From: Actinomadura mexicana
Lineage (GTDB): Bacteria; Actinomycetota; Actinomycetes; Streptosporangiales; Streptosporangiaceae
DNA: 47,957 bases
Direction: 5' to 3'
NCBI RefSeq assembly: GCF_900188105.1
Contig: NZ_FZNP01000030.1
Span: 1-47,957, forward strand
Position 1 is the stretch's first letter, and each line of letters begins with the position of its first letter. The notes under the pieces are model-generated. The model ran no database searches and was not told the origin of the DNA. It saw only the letters and a program-made list of their open reading frames with translations. This document shows, one piece after another, positions 15,917 through 23,899 of the stretch. The position numbers and the translations under genes are program-made.

Positions 15917-16900
15917 GTGAAGACCGATGAGAGAGATGCCCGGCCCGAGGAGTTCGGACGGTTGACGGACCCGTACCGGCGGGAGCTGCTGGCCTACTGC
16001 TACCGGATGCTCGGTTCCGTCCACGACGCCGAGGACCTGGTCCAGGAGGTGTACCTGCGCGCGTGGCGGTCGTATGCGGCCTTCGACGGCCGGGCGTCGC
16101 TGCGCACGTGGCTGTACCGGATCGCGACGAACGCCTGCCTGAACGCCCTGGAGCACAGCAGCCGGCGGGTGCTGCCGTCCGGTCTCGCGTCGCCGGCCGA
16201 CGGCGTGCCGCCGCCCGGGTCGCGCGCCCCGGAGGTGCCCTGGCTGGAGCCCCTGCCCGACCGGCTCGTCGGCGGCGCGCCGCGGGACCCGGCGGCGGTC
16301 GTCGCCGAGCGGGCCGGCCTGCGGCTGGCGCTGATCGCGGCGTTGCAGTACCTGCCGGCCAGGCAGCGGGCCGTGCTGGTCCTGCGGGACGTGCTCGGAT
16401 GGCCCGCCGCCGAGGTCGCCGGAATGCTCGGGATGACCGGTGCGGGGGTCAACAGCACGCTGCTGCGCGCCCGGTCCCGCCTGGAGCGGCTCGTCCCCGC
16501 CAGCGACGAGATCACCGAGCCGGACGAGCCGGGACGCCGCGAGCTGCTCGACCGGTTCGCCAGGGCCTTCGAGACGGTCGACATCCCCGCGCTCACCCGG
16601 CTGCTCACCGAGCAGGCGGCCTGGGAGATGCCGCCCGTCCCGCACTGGTTCAGCGGCCGGGAGGCCATCGGCCGGCTGCTCGCCGCCCGGCTGCCCTCCG
16701 GCCGCGACCACAACCTGCTCGTGCCCGTCCACGCCAACGGCCAGCCCGCCTTCGCCGCCTACCTGCGCGGCGAGGACGGCGTTCTGCACGCGCATTCCAT
16801 CATGGTCATCACCCCCACTCATTCCGGAATCGCACACATTTCGAGTTTTATGGACCCGGCCCTTTTCGACGACTTCGACCTTCCCCGGGTCCCCATGTGA
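15917..16900 (+). CDS. ECF-type sigma factor with SnoaL-like C-terminal domain
   Basis: It is 327 aa from the GTG at 15917, which has GGAGG 8 nt upstream; an earlier GTG at 15908 abuts the same ribosome site and is less likely. Region 2 is YCYRMLGSVHDAEDLVQEVY (about 27-46). Region 4 is LPARQRAVLVLRDVLGWPAAEV with an HTH. A linker containing WLEPLPD and a C-terminal SnoaL-like domain (about 205-320, ending FDLPRVPM) place it with the SigG/TIGR02960-type ECFs. Those carry this extra domain in place of a separate anti-sigma factor. No anti-sigma gene is adjacent. Targets are unknown, and the divergent MFS gene is a candidate. Confidence 0.9.
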   Translation: MKTDERDARPEEFGRLTDPYRRELLAYCYRMLGSVHDAEDLVQEVYLRAWRSYAAFDGRASLRTWLYRIATNACLNALEHSSRRVLPSGLASPADGVPPPGSRAPEVPWLEPLPDRLVGGAPRDPAAVVAERAGLRLALIAALQYLPARQRAVLVLRDVLGWPAAEVAGMLGMTGAGVNSTLLRARSRLERLVPASDEITEPDEPGRRELLDRFARAFETVDIPALTRLLTEQAAWEMPPVPHWFSGREAIGRLLAARLPSGRDHNLLVPVHANGQPAFAAYLRGEDGVLHAHSIMVITPTHSGIAHISSFMDPALFDDFDLPRVPM

Positions 16901-16999
16901 TCGTGCCCGCTCCGTCCGCCGCCTCCCGCTTTTACGGGACGCGGCGGACGGGTAGGTCACGGGGCGATAACCGCAGGTGCTCTTTGGGGGACGAGCCCG

Positions 17000-17776
17000 A
17001 TGACGAAAGCACTGCCGCCCACCAGCCGGAATCGTGCGAGCCTGGCGTACCGGCTGCGGTACGCCGCCCAGAACCCGGAGAAGATCGGCACATATATGTT
17101 ACGAGTGGCGCGAGATCTGAGATTCCGGGCCTCCAGCCGTGATCACGTCGCCTATTACCGGGCCGTCATGAAGGCGGACGCGGCCAGGAGCCCGGAAGCC
17201 GCCGTCGGCAGCCCGACCCGCGAACGCTGGCTCGCCCTCGGCCAGCTTCAGTTCGACTACCTGCTCCGGCACGGTCTCAAGCCGGACGACCGCCTCCTGG
17301 AGATCGGCTGCGGCAACCTGCGCGCCGGCTGGCGGTTCATCGACTACCTCGACGCCGGCAACTACCACGGCATCGACATCTCGCCCGACATCCTGCTCGC
17401 CGCGCAGCACACCCTCGTCCGCAACGACCTCCGCGAGAAACTGCCGCACCTGACGCTGGTCGGCGACCTGAAACTGCGCTTCCTCCCGGCGCGGCATTTC
17501 ACGGTGGTCCACGCGCACAGCGTCTTCAGCCACTCGCCGCTGGAGGTCATCGACGAATGCCTCGCGAACGTGGGGCGCGTCCTGGCCCCCGGCGGATTCT
17601 TCGACTTCACCTTCGACCGCACCGAGGGAACCGAGCACCACGTCCTGCGCGAGGACTTCTACTACCGCACCGAGACCCTGACGTCCCTGGCCGAAAGGCA
17701 CGGCTTCACCGCCCGCCTCATGGACGACTGGGAGGAGCTCCCGCACGGCCAATCCAAGATCCGGGTGACCCGGTGA
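17000..17776 (+). CDS. Class I SAM-dependent methyltransferase
   Basis: This 258-aa protein has a Rossmann-type methyltransferase domain. Motif I is RLLEIGCGNLRAGW (about residues 98-111), motif II NYHGIDISPD, and a motif around GRVLAPGGFFDFTF. The N-terminal 70 residues are basic and helical. GGGGGACGAGCCC precedes the ATG. The acceptor is not evident; related actinomycete proteins sit near glycosyl- or sulfo-transfer genes. It follows the ECF gene by about 100 bp and precedes a lipoprotein gene by 124 bp. Confidence 0.88.
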   Translation: MTKALPPTSRNRASLAYRLRYAAQNPEKIGTYMLRVARDLRFRASSRDHVAYYRAVMKADAARSPEAAVGSPTRERWLALGQLQFDYLLRHGLKPDDRLLEIGCGNLRAGWRFIDYLDAGNYHGIDISPDILLAAQHTLVRNDLREKLPHLTLVGDLKLRFLPARHFTVVHAHSVFSHSPLEVIDECLANVGRVLAPGGFFDFTFDRTEGTEHHVLREDFYYRTETLTSLAERHGFTARLMDDWEELPHGQSKIRVTR

Positions 17777-17900
17777 GGTGGCCCGGGAGCCGCGGCGCCG
17801 CCCGTGCGGAGGTTCCCGCGGCTTTACGTCCGCGAGGGTTTGCTCCGCTCCGCCCCGAGGGATCTTCGGCAGGTCGGGGTGACGTCAGATCGGGGAGACG

Positions 17901-18452
17901 ATGAACTTCGCTCGGACCGCGCGCGCCGTGCTCGCCACGGCCGCGCCGGTGCTGCTGGCGAGCGCGCTCCTGGCCGGTTGCGGCGACGACCCCACCGGGA
18001 CGGACGTGTCGCCCGCGGCCGGGGTGGCCGGGCAGGTCGGGCAGGTCGGCATCCGCAACCTCTTCGTCCTCGGCGGCGAGGAGGGGCGGGCGATCGCGCG
18101 GGGCGGATCGGCGCCCGTCTACCTCACCATGGTCAACTCGCCCAGCGACGTCGAGAGCCTCAACGCGTCCGGGAGCCCGGCCCCCCGCACCGGGACCGAC
18201 ACGCTGACGTCGGTCTCCTCGCCCCAGGCCGCGTCCGCCGAGATCGTCGGCGGGACCATCAGCCTCCCGGCGGGCCGGGACGTCCAGATCGGACCCGCGC
18301 CGAAGATCATCTTGCGCGGGCTCAGGAAGCCCCTGCAGTCCGGCGAGCTCGTCCCGCTCACCCTGCGTTTCCAGCACGCCGGCAGCGGGTCCCTGAACGC
18401 CCCGATCCAGGCCCGCCAGGGCGACCTGCAGAGCTTCTCCCCGGCGCCCTGA
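17901..18452 (+). CDS. Lipoprotein, degenerate PCuAC copper-chaperone fold
   Basis: This 183-aa protein has a lipobox LLAGC at residues 23-27 after a basic and hydrophobic leader, so it is probably exported and lipid-anchored. The mature part follows the PCu(A)C/DUF461 pattern: GGSAPVYLTMVN, then an SPQAASAEIVGG segment, and IILRGLRKPLQSGELVPLTLRF near the end. The usual copper ligands, His plus Met and the later HxM, are not visible; in the corresponding places I see Gly, Ser and Pro-rich residues. It may keep the fold without binding copper. The next gene is a lipid kinase 66 bp downstream, with no obvious functional link. Confidence 0.75.
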   Translation: MNFARTARAVLATAAPVLLASALLAGCGDDPTGTDVSPAAGVAGQVGQVGIRNLFVLGGEEGRAIARGGSAPVYLTMVNSPSDVESLNASGSPAPRTGTDTLTSVSSPQAASAEIVGGTISLPAGRDVQIGPAPKIILRGLRKPLQSGELVPLTLRFQHAGSGSLNAPIQARQGDLQSFSPAP

Positions 18453-18518
18453 CGCCGTGACCCGTCCGACACCCCGCGCCCCGCATCATCCGGGCGCGGA
18501 AGGGAAGGCAGAAGCGGT

Positions 18519-19469
18519 GTGGGATCCCCCCAGGCCTCCGTCGCCGAGCAACGCCCCCGGAGGCTCCGCACGGCCGATCTGAGGACCATGATTCTCTTCA
18601 CCAACGCCAAGGCCGGCACGCACGACGCCCAGACCTTGGACAGGGTCGCCGCGCTGCTCCGGGACGCCGGGCGGGAGGTCACCGTCTGCCCGTGCGTCGC
18701 GCCCGACGACCTCGACGAGGCGCTGGACAGGGACCGCAAGGCGGTCGTCGTGGCCGCAGGCGGGGACGGTTCCATCAACCGCCTGGTCAGCACCCTGCAC
18801 CGGCGCGGCGAGCTCGACCGGGCGGTCGGGCTGCTGCCGATGGGCACCGGAAACGACCTCGCCCGCAACCTCGGCATCCCGCTCGACCCCGACGAGGCCG
18901 TCCGCCTCCTGCTGGACGGCGGGCACCGCGAGCTGGACCTGATCGTCGACGAGGACGACCGCGTCACGCTCAACGCCGTGCACGTGGGCATCGGCGCCTC
19001 GGCCGCGGAGAGCGCGACGCGCTTCAAGAAAAGGCTCAAGGCCGCCGCGTTCCCGCTGGGAGCGATCATCGCGGGCCTGCGCCACTCCGGATGGCGGCAG
19101 CGGGTCGAGGCGGACGGCGAACTCGTCGCCGAGGGCAAGTTCCTGATGGTCGCGCTCAGCAACGCGCCCGGCATCGCCGGCGGCTCCGCCCAGCTGGCGG
19201 CGGACGCGCATCCGGGGGACGGGAAGCTGGAACTGGTCGTCTCCGCCGCCACCGGCCCCTTCGCGCGCGTCGCCTACGCCCTGCGCCTGCGCGACGGCAG
19301 CCACCGCTACCGGGACGACGTCCTGCACACCACCGCCCGCAAGGTCACGATCAGCGGACAGGAGTTCCGGAGCAACAGCGACGGCGAGGTGTCCGGCCCC
19401 TACACAAGCCGTACCTGGACCCTGCACCCCGGTGCCTGGCGGCTGATCGCCCCGCCCAGGCCCGCCTGA
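18519..19469 (+). CDS. Diacylglycerol/lipid kinase family protein
   Basis: It is 316 aa from a GTG with GGAAGGCAG about 6 nt upstream. The DAGK catalytic domain is marked by NAKAG (near the N-terminus), GGDGSINRLVS and MGTGNDLARNLGIP, followed by the C-terminal DAGK accessory domain with SNSDGEV. Such enzymes phosphorylate diacylglycerol, sphingoid-type lipids or related lipid alcohols with ATP at the membrane. The substrate is not readable from the motifs. The first 24 residues have no family counterpart, so an internal start near TMILFTN (about 18589) is a possible alternative. Confidence 0.9.
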   Translation: MGSPQASVAEQRPRRLRTADLRTMILFTNAKAGTHDAQTLDRVAALLRDAGREVTVCPCVAPDDLDEALDRDRKAVVVAAGGDGSINRLVSTLHRRGELDRAVGLLPMGTGNDLARNLGIPLDPDEAVRLLLDGGHRELDLIVDEDDRVTLNAVHVGIGASAAESATRFKKRLKAAAFPLGAIIAGLRHSGWRQRVEADGELVAEGKFLMVALSNAPGIAGGSAQLAADAHPGDGKLELVVSAATGPFARVAYALRLRDGSHRYRDDVLHTTARKVTISGQEFRSNSDGEVSGPYTSRTWTLHPGAWRLIAPPRPA

Positions 19470-19503
19470 GGGAGCCCCGCCGCCGGAACCGCCGCCGGAA
19501 CGG

Positions 19504-20352
19504 TCAGGCGGTGGTCTCCTGGCGCGGCCGGACGGGTACGAGAGGGTGCAGTTCGTGCGTGCCGGGCCGCACGATCGCGTACGAGCTCTCCGGCACCTCC
19601 GTCCACGCGCCCTCCAGATGCTGGATCGGCTCGGACACGACGAACCGCGCGTCCGTCCCGAGCCGCTGGAGGACGTCCATCCCGGGATAGAGCCTGCGCA
19701 GCTGAGCGATGTCGGTGGAGTAGAACAGCGACCTCGTGCGCCCCAGGCTGGAGTAGCGGAACACCCAGATCGATTCACCCGCGCTCGTGGCCACCGTCAT
19801 CTGCAGCGGATCGGGCACTCCGCGGCGCCGCCCGAGGTCCTCGACGAGGCCGACGGTGCGGGCGACGGCACCCGGCGGATCGTCCATCAGGCCGAACGTG
19901 AGCGCCAGGTAGAACAGGGCCTCGGAGTCGGTCGTGCCCTCGATCTCGGGGTAGAGCGACGGGTCGACCGCGAGCATGACGTCCCGCTTCAGCCTGGGGA
20001 AGTCCGCGATGGCCCCGTTGTGCATCCACAGCCACCGCCCGTGCCGGAACGGATGGCAGTTGCTGCGCTGCACCGCGGCGCCGGTCGAGGCCCTGACGTG
20101 CGCGAACAGCAGCCGGGAGCGGATCTCCCGGCTGATCTCGCGCAGGTTCGGGTCGTTCCAGGCGGGAAGGACGCTCTTGTACACGCCCGGGACCCGCCTC
20201 TCCCCGAACCAGCCGAGGCCGAAGCCGTCCCCGTTCGTGGTCTCCACTCCCAGCCGGGCGTGCAGGCTCTGGTTGATCAGGGAATGGGCCGGCCGGAAGA
20301 GCAGGGCCTCCGCCGGGGCGGGGTCCCCGGAGTAGGCCATCCACCTGCACAT
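19504..20352 (-). CDS. Class II glutamine amidotransferase (N-terminal nucleophile hydrolase)
   Basis: It is 282 aa. The ATG at 20352 gives MCRW, placing Cys2 as the catalytic N-terminal nucleophile after Met removal; a GTG two codons upstream would bury it. The site GAGGTG lies 7 nt before. Motifs of the GATase II fold are GDGFGLGWF, FAHVRASTG, NCHPFRHGRWLWMHNGAI and TDSEALFY. The family hydrolyses the glutamine amide, or an amide of similar type as in EgtC (gamma-glutamyl cleavage in ergothioneine synthesis). No ergothioneine or purine genes are adjacent, so the substrate is open. It converges with the lipid kinase gene, 34 bp apart. Confidence 0.88.
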   Translation of the reverse strand: MCRWMAYSGDPAPAEALLFRPAHSLINQSLHARLGVETTNGDGFGLGWFGERRVPGVYKSVLPAWNDPNLREISREIRSRLLFAHVRASTGAAVQRSNCHPFRHGRWLWMHNGAIADFPRLKRDVMLAVDPSLYPEIEGTTDSEALFYLALTFGLMDDPPGAVARTVGLVEDLGRRRGVPDPLQMTVATSAGESIWVFRYSSLGRTRSLFYSTDIAQLRRLYPGMDVLQRLGTDARFVVSEPIQHLEGAWTEVPESSYAIVRPGTHELHPLVPVRPRQETTA

Positions 20353-20486
20353 CGCCACCCACCTCGCATCGACTCGCCGCTGCGGCGACCGGGAGCCCGC
20401 CCCGAGATCCGGCCAGGACCAAACCCCCTTTTCTCCCTCCCTACCCGATGAGGCCCGCCGGCCACCCGCACGGGAGGACTCCCCGG

Positions 20487-20557
20487 GCCCCCGGCGCCCG
20501 GGGGCGGGCCCGGATGCGCGGCACCGCGGGCACGTGCTGCCGGTGTGCCCGCGGTGC
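20487..20557 (-). terminator. Two GC-rich hairpins between amidotransferase and snapalysin genes
   Basis: The nearer hairpin, 20521-20533 with 20545-20557, is GCACCGCGGGCAC paired with its complement over 13 bp and an 11-nt loop. A second, 20487-20494 with 20498-20505, pairs GCCCCCGG with CCGGGGGC. They lie about 25 bp beyond the snapalysin stop and probably end its transcript. Confidence 0.6.
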
Positions 20558-20581
20558 GATGCGCTCAGGGAGAGGGAACGG

Positions 20582-21139
20582 TCAGAAGACGAAGCAGTCC
20601 GCGTACCGGGTCTCCCGGCTGGGCGCGGCGGGCACCAGACCGCCCGCGTTGCGGGTGACCTGGGCCGCTTCGGTCGAGTGCGGGGTGGTGCTCCGGCAGG
20701 ACGTCGGCGAGCTGTGGCCGGACATCAGGTAGTCGCAGCGTCCGTTGCGGTTGTCGGGCAGGCCGAGGGCGTGGCCGAGCTCGTGCGCGGCGATCCTCGG
20801 CGGGTAGAAGCCGTCGGCGACCGCCTCGCGCCCCATGTAGATGGTGGCGCGGCCGAAGCCGTTCATGTAGGTGCGGGGCCAGCCGTTGTCGGCGTACACC
20901 TTGACGGTGGCCTGCGCACCGGTCGCGGCCCTGAGCTGGATCGCCGGCACGGCCGCGTTCCAGGCGGCGGCGCCCTGGTCGACGGCCGCCTTGAACTCCT
21001 GCGCGGCACTGGCGTCGTAGTAGATCGTGCGGACCGCGGCCGGGGCCGCGGCCGACGCCGGCTCGACGACCAGCGCGGGCGCCAGGAAGGACAGCCCGAG
21101 CGTGACGGCCAGCGCTGCCATGATCTTGCGAAGGGACAT
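20582..21139 (-). CDS. Snapalysin family (M7) secreted zinc protease
   Basis: This 185-aa protein has a typical signal peptide, with a basic start, a hydrophobic core up to about residue 25 and a probable cleavage after ASA at 30. The mature enzyme carries H119-E-L-G-H123 and D129 of the HExxHxxGxxD motif, which defines the small snapalysin/M7 family of Streptomyces extracellular neutral proteases. Cys residues 135, 147 and 182 are present. Family members often sit beside a LysR-type regulator, and none is present here. A trypsin-like protease gene lies 32 bp upstream on the same strand, so the two may be co-transcribed for extracellular protein degradation. Confidence 0.9.
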   Translation of the reverse strand: MSLRKIMAALAVTLGLSFLAPALVVEPASAAAPAAVRTIYYDASAAQEFKAAVDQGAAAWNAAVPAIQLRAATGAQATVKVYADNGWPRTYMNGFGRATIYMGREAVADGFYPPRIAAHELGHALGLPDNRNGRCDYLMSGHSSPTSCRSTTPHSTEAAQVTRNAGGLVPAAPSRETRYADCFVF

Positions 21140-21171
21140 GGGGGACTCCTACGGGGGTGGGGGAGCGGGGG

Positions 21172-21894
21172 TCAGCGGCCTATCTGCTGGTTGATCCACG
21201 ACAGGTACGGCGCGATGCCGGTGTAGAGCGTGGTGGTGGCGCACTCGCCCATGTTGTCGCCGGGCCCGTGGGTCTCGCCGACGAGCGTCCAGTTGCCGCG
21301 GGTGCCGACGACCGCCGGGCCACCGGAGTCGCCGTGGCAGGCCGAGTGCGTCCGGTCGCCCGAGACGCACACGTCGTTCGCGGTGCCGCCGCCGGCCGCG
21401 CACCGGCTGCCGGCCAGGACCGTCAGGTCGATCTCCTGGAGGACGGAGGCCGTCCTGCAGCTCGGCCAGCTCATGCAGCCGAAGCCGAGCAGCCGCACGG
21501 GGGTGCCCGCGGCGGGGTTGGACTGCGCCATCCTCACCGGAGCCGACTGGGCGGGGGCGGACAGGTGCATCAGCGTGAGGTCGGTACCGGACCGGGTGGT
21601 GCGCCGGTCGATCTGGCGGACCTCGCCACCGGAGTTCTTGTAGGTCGAACCGATCCGGGCCTGCGACGCCGCGCCGCAGTGGTTCGCCGTGACGATCCAC
21701 TGGGCCGCGACCAGGCTGCCGCCGCAGCCGTTGCTCAGCGACACCATCCAGGAGTAGGTCTCGGTGGCGTTGTGGCCGCCGATGATCGGCACACCGCCCT
21801 CACCGGCGGGCTCGGCGGCGTTCGCGGACGTCACACCGCACATCGCGAGTGCGAGGGCGCAGGCGACCAGCGTCGCCTGCAGCAGTCTGCGCAT
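21172..21894 (-). CDS. Trypsin-like serine protease (S1), secreted
   Basis: It is 240 aa from the ATG at 21894; an in-frame start 70 codons upstream would remove the signal peptide and is rejected. A signal peptide ends near ANA (residue 27). Maturation probably occurs before IIGGH (about residue 37). The catalytic triad is H72 (TANHC), D105 (GTDLTLMHL) and S190 (CHGDSGGPA). The residue six before the catalytic serine, which sets the S1 pocket, is H184 or S185; it is not the trypsin Asp, so specificity is probably not tryptic. Six Cys can form the usual disulfides. The snapalysin gene follows after 32 bp, suggesting a secreted-protease operon. Confidence 0.88.
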   Translation of the reverse strand: MRRLLQATLVACALALAMCGVTSANAAEPAGEGGVPIIGGHNATETYSWMVSLSNGCGGSLVAAQWIVTANHCGAASQARIGSTYKNSGGEVRQIDRRTTRSGTDLTLMHLSAPAQSAPVRMAQSNPAAGTPVRLLGFGCMSWPSCRTASVLQEIDLTVLAGSRCAAGGGTANDVCVSGDRTHSACHGDSGGPAVVGTRGNWTLVGETHGPGDNMGECATTTLYTGIAPYLSWINQQIGR

Positions 21895-22600
21895 GACGGT
21901 TCTCCAATCGGGAGGTTCATGCCGCCGGGGCCGTCCTGCTCCGCGCACGGAGCGGGTGGCGCGACCCGGAACGGCGGGTTCGCTCGGAGTGCGAAGGCCC
22001 GTCCCGGGCCCTCCGGTGCGGCCGTCGTCTTTCACGGCCCTCGACTTTGTGAATGGTCGGGCATGGCGATGGTGAGCCATGTGGTCCTGGGAGCTGCTCA
22101 TCATCGGCTCCGTCGCGGAGCACCGCCCCGCAAAAGGGGGTCCTGTCCATGCGCCGGCGTTGGTTTTTTCGCGGGGACCACAGCTACGGGAGAGTAGTTG
22201 AGGGAAACGGGCCCCCTCTAGCAGGTGAAAAGCACTAGATATTCAATGTGTATTTCGAAAGGCTTAGAAAGCCGTCGGTTCCAGCGCGTGCACCTGGTGT
22301 TCACCGAGCGCGCCCCCTCGGCTGCGGGGGCTGGAAGCCTGATCCGGCCGGCGCGGTCAAGCGCACTTCCGTTGACGGTCGCGGTGAGTAAAAGAACAAT
22401 TCCCTACATTGCCTTTCAAGGCGGACCGAATCCTTTGCCTTTTTACTCCCTCTCTCCGCCTTCTCTACCCGCATTTTGCTTTGTGCATGGGTAACTATTC
22501 ACGACACGGAATACCGACTGCCGAGTGCTCGCCACAAAATGTGGTGTTCCGTATTAGTCGGTCAAGTCGCCCGCGCCCAACACGACGAAAGGAGAGAAGG
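21895..22600. other. AT-richer 700-bp divergent intergenic region
   Basis: No gene is supported here. The region from about 22180 to 22600 has much lower GC than the flanks, with short A/T runs. It contains an 8-bp inverted repeat GAGTAAAA (22386-22393) and TTTTACTC (22441-22448) and a small hairpin CCACA-AAA-TGTGG (22532-22544). It precedes the isocitrate-lyase-like gene and is long enough for complex regulation. A transferred segment is also possible. Confidence 0.6.
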
Positions 22601-23467
22601 TTGAATTACGGAGAAGAGCTGCGACGCGAGATCATGTCGGAAGGGACCACCCCGCTGATCGGGGTTTTCGACATGTTCTCGGCCTCCGTCGCCGCGCAGC
22701 ACTACAACGGACTGTTCGTGTCCGGCTTCGGCTTCGCGGCCTCGCACTACGGCCTTCCTGATATCGGCTTCATCGCCTGGCCCGACATCGTCGCGTTCGT
22801 GCAGCGGCTGCGACTCGCCTTCCCCCGGCGGCACCTGCTCGTGGACATCGACGACGGCTACGTGGATCCCGAGGTCGCCTGCCACGTGATCGAGCAACTG
22901 GAGCTGATCGGCGCCTCCGGCGTGATCCTGGAGGACCAGCAGCGGCCGCGGCGCTGCGGGCACGTGGAAGGCAAGCGGATCCTGCCGCTGCAGGACTACC
23001 TCGACAAGCTCGACATGGTCCTGCGGACCCGGCGCGATCTCGTCGTGGTCGCCCGCACCGACGCCGGCGAGGAGGACGAGGTCCTGGCCCGCGCCGAGGC
23101 GCTGGCGCGGACCGACGCGGACGTCGTCCTGGTCGACGGCGTCCGGAGCGTCGAGCAGATCCGCCGGGTCCGGACGGTGATCGGCGACAAGCCGCTGCTG
23201 TTCAACCAGATCGCGGGCGGCAAGTCGCCGCGCATCTCGCTGCCGGAGCTGACCGAGCTCGGGGTGAAGGTCGCGATCTACAGCACCCCGTGCCTGTTCG
23301 CCGCCCAGAGCGCCATGGAGGAGGCGATCGTCCGGCTCAAGCGCGACGACGGCCGCCTGCCCGAGCACACCGCGGGCAGCGTCGGGGTCCGGGAGTCGCT
23401 GGCCCTGCTGGAGCGCAACATCAGCCGCAACCACTCCAAGCCGGAACTGGCGGGCCTCCTCGCCTGA
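22601..23467 (+). CDS. Isocitrate lyase / PEP mutase superfamily enzyme
   Basis: It is 288 aa from TTG at 22601, directly after the strong ribosome site GGAGAGAAGG. Metal-binding DIDDGY is present (about residues 86-91), as are EDQQRPRRCGHVEGK, with the Cys of the KKCGH-type loop, and ARTDAGE. The Cys suggests a C-C lyase or mutase of the isocitrate-lyase-like branch (methylisocitrate lyase, 2,3-dimethylmalate lyase, oxaloacetate hydrolase, CPEP mutase) more than a simple PEP phosphonomutase. No phosphonate or 2-methylcitrate genes are adjacent. The gene is isolated after a long AT-richer leader. Its exact reaction is not determined. Confidence 0.85.
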   Translation: MNYGEELRREIMSEGTTPLIGVFDMFSASVAAQHYNGLFVSGFGFAASHYGLPDIGFIAWPDIVAFVQRLRLAFPRRHLLVDIDDGYVDPEVACHVIEQLELIGASGVILEDQQRPRRCGHVEGKRILPLQDYLDKLDMVLRTRRDLVVVARTDAGEEDEVLARAEALARTDADVVLVDGVRSVEQIRRVRTVIGDKPLLFNQIAGGKSPRISLPELTELGVKVAIYSTPCLFAAQSAMEEAIVRLKRDDGRLPEHTAGSVGVRESLALLERNISRNHSKPELAGLLA

Positions 23468-23482
23468 CCCCTCCGGCGGCCG

Positions 23483-23882
23483 ATGGCGGCACGTCACCAG
23501 AAGCAGAGGGCCCATGCGCACCATCTCCGCGACGCTGACGCGGCCGCCGACCCCTACATCGCGGCGATTCTCTGTTCCGTGGGGATCGCCGCGATGTTCC
23601 CGGCCCATGGCGCCTTCGCCGGGGGCCTGCACCACGCGGGCACGGTCGCGATCACACTGCTGTTCTTCCTCTACGGCCTACAACAGCGGCGACGGCGCCG
23701 GAAACGACAGCCGGCTGGAGATAGACCGCTTCCTCAACGTCGCCAAGGGCGACGGCAGCCCCGGAAGCGACATCCTCAACGAGGTGGGCGGCGCGTCCGG
23801 CGGCATGTCCCCGGGCTCCTCGAACGGCTCCCTGACCGGCACCTCCACCGACCTGGCCCCCGCGGAATCCGACGACGAGTAG
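23483..23882 (+). pseudogene. Chimeric pseudogene: bile-acid symporter N-terminus joined to a foreign C-terminal tail
   Basis: An ATG at 23514 has a good site (AGAGGG) and begins MRTISATLTR in one frame. Near 23541 the reading shifts to another frame. There ADPYIAAILCSVGIAAMFPAHG and the helix LLFFLYG (to about 23684) match the first two helices of bile acid:sodium symporters (SLC10A7 type). Right after LYG the coding signal returns to the first frame as YNSGDGAGNDSRLEI and continues to a TAG at 23880-23882 with acidic, Gly/Ser-rich residues. That tail has strong codon bias but is unlike any symporter. The simplest reading is a deletion fusing two genes, plus a frameshift. No complete symporter is present. 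Confidence 0.6.
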
Positions 23883-23899
23883 CCGGGCCGCCGCCATGG

